NCBI GenBank assembly: GCA_943354625.1 | Contig: CALRCS010000042.1 | Location: 1 to 6,273, forward strand | Direction: 5' to 3' | DNA from: Candidatus Nomurabacteria bacterium | Lineage (GTDB): Bacteria > Patescibacteriota > Minisyncoccia > Phycocordibacterales > PALSA-1337 | DNA length: 6,273 nt | Part shown: positions 5,724 to 6,273 of the stretch, in pieces | Position numbering within the stretch: the stretch's first letter is position 1 | Layout of the letters: every line of letters starts with the position of its first letter | Translations under genes and position numbers: made by a program | Notes under the pieces: generated by a model | Database searches by the model: none | What the model was told of the DNA's origin: nothing | What the model saw: the letters and a program-made list of their open reading frames with translations, nothing else

Positions 5724-5732
5724 ATTATATCA
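5724..5732 (-). promoter_or_regulatory. Extended -10 promoter element before the PrgI gene
   Basis: The minus strand reads TGATATAAT, a perfect extended -10 (TGn plus TATAAT), in the 31-bp gap between the proline-rich gene and the PrgI gene. Six bases separate it from the ATG at 5717, so normal -10 to +1 spacing puts the transcription start on or next to the A of the start codon, giving a leaderless mRNA. An out-of-frame ATG at 5721 would then be left out of the transcript. No good -35 box lies 16-18 bp upstream, which extended -10 promoters can tolerate. Confidence 0.55.
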
Positions 5733-5748
5733 CAAGGTTATGTTGTTT

Positions 5749-6273
5749 CTATATTTCTTCTCTGTATGGATCTGATGAATATGGAATATTTTCTACCACC
5801 TTTTTCTCTATTGGCTTTTTTATCTCTACTACCTCTACATTGTTTACTGGAGCTGTAAGTAGATGATCCACCATTTCAGCTATTGGCTTATCCTCAATAC
5901 CTTTCAATACAGTGTCTTTGTTGATATTTGTTTCTTTGTACTGTGGTATTCCTACTGGGGGTTTGTCTACGGTAAAACGCCCTGCTTGCTCGAGAGTAGG
6001 TTTTATAACTTGTGGAGCTGGTGGCGCATAGTTAGGGGTAGGCGCTAGTGGTGTTGGTATTGAGAATGGGTTTGGTCGTAGGGGGGCTTGCGGACGAGGC
6101 TGTACTGGTGGCTGGGGTCTCTGTACCGGAGGTTGTGGTCTTTGCGGTTGGTAGGTGTTTTGAACAGGAGCTCTGTACATGGTAGGAGCAGAGCGAGGGG
6201 GTTGATACGAGGAAGATTGTTGTACTGGAGGTTTTTGGTTTTGCATTTCCCTTTGCCTCTCAGATTGCTCAGC
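5749..6273 (-). CDS. Proline/glutamine-rich protein, 5' end outside window (possible VirB6/TrbL-like C-terminal tail)
   Basis: The frame ends at a TAG at 5751-5749 and stays open to the window edge, giving 174 residues. The first in-frame ATG is at 6246, but nine codons before it (AEQSERQRE) read as ordinary coding sequence and there is no convincing ribosome site, so I treat the gene as truncated at its 5' end. Numbered from that ATG, residues 5-80 are a low-complexity Pro/Gln/Arg region with a tandem heptad RPQPPVQ at 36-42 and 43-49. Residues 85-165 are more ordinary and charged, with Val/Lys/Glu-rich stretches near 136-152. No membrane segment is visible in this part. It lies 31 bp before the PrgI gene. 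In Patescibacteria T4SS loci that position is often taken by a VirB6/TrbL-like polytopic protein with a disordered tail, so this may be such a tail. That is inference from context. It could instead be a separate disordered protein. Confidence 0.7.
   Translation of the reverse strand, partial: AEQSERQREMQNQKPPVQQSSSYQPPRSAPTMYRAPVQNTYQPQRPQPPVQRPQPPVQPRPQAPLRPNPFSIPTPLAPTPNYAPPAPQVIKPTLEQAGRFTVDKPPVGIPQYKETNINKDTVLKGIEDKPIAEMVDHLLTAPVNNVEVVEIKKPIEKKVVENIPYSSDPYREEI

Noticed and set aside
5718..5748. Possible terminator between the proline-rich and PrgI genes
   Set aside because: I found no GC-rich stem followed by a U run here or in any other gap.
5863..6048. Plus-strand open frame of 61 codons
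   Set aside because: It is a shadow of the proline-rich frame; the Trp/Tyr-rich product is what antisense reading of Pro/Thr codons gives.
6244..6246. ATG at 6246 as the true start of the proline-rich gene
   Set aside because: The frame is open and coding-like up to the window edge and no promoter box or ribosome site precedes this ATG, so a 5'-truncated gene is more likely, though not proven.

Overview
The window is an AT-rich bacterial segment with every credible gene on the minus strand. From right to left in the direction of transcription, it encodes part of a type IV secretion-like (T4SS) machine of the kind found in Patescibacteria (CPR bacteria). The assignment to Patescibacteria is inferred from the gene set: a PrgI-family protein, a separate TraC-like N-terminal domain protein, a compact VirB4/TraC ATPase, a secreted Ig-like protein and a two-TM T4SS pilin with the 'TYTLLEPLP' start. 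Other pointers are very short intergenic gaps and no recognisable Shine-Dalgarno sequence at any start. No ribosomal or marker gene is present to confirm the phylum. TAA, TAG and TGA all act as stops, which fits code 11.

Layout. 6273-5749: 3' end of a gene with a proline/glutamine-rich tail, open at the window edge and plausibly the tail of a VirB6/TrbL-like channel protein. 5717-5292: PrgI-family membrane protein (VirB3-like). 5287-4655: TraC-like domain protein. 4642-2819: VirB4-type ATPase with intact Walker A and B. 2792-2268: hydrophobic protein of unknown function. 2235-1954 and 1938-1681: RelB/DinJ-like antitoxin and RelE/YafQ-like toxin with their own promoter and palindromic operator. 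1661-651: secreted protein with Ig-like repeats. 648-1: T4SS pilin-like protein with a long charged C-terminal extension, running off the left edge.

How it fits together. The proline-rich, PrgI, TraC-like and VirB4 genes would form the inner-membrane and energy part of the machine. The pilin-like protein and the Ig-like protein would form the exported, surface-facing part. No VirB7/8/9/10 core, relaxase or coupling protein is visible, so the substrate (DNA, protein, or only adhesion) cannot be told. The toxin-antitoxin pair sits between the two halves.

The most notable non-coding pattern is that every intergenic gap of 19 bp or more holds a promoter-like element placed so that transcription would start at, or within about two bases of, the next ATG. 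These are three extended -10 boxes and one TTGACA/TATACT promoter. Gaps of 15 bp or less have none. This suggests several leaderless transcripts inside one collinear locus. No stretch over about 35 bp lacks a gene, and I saw no RNA gene, CRISPR array, insertion sequence or convincing intrinsic terminator.
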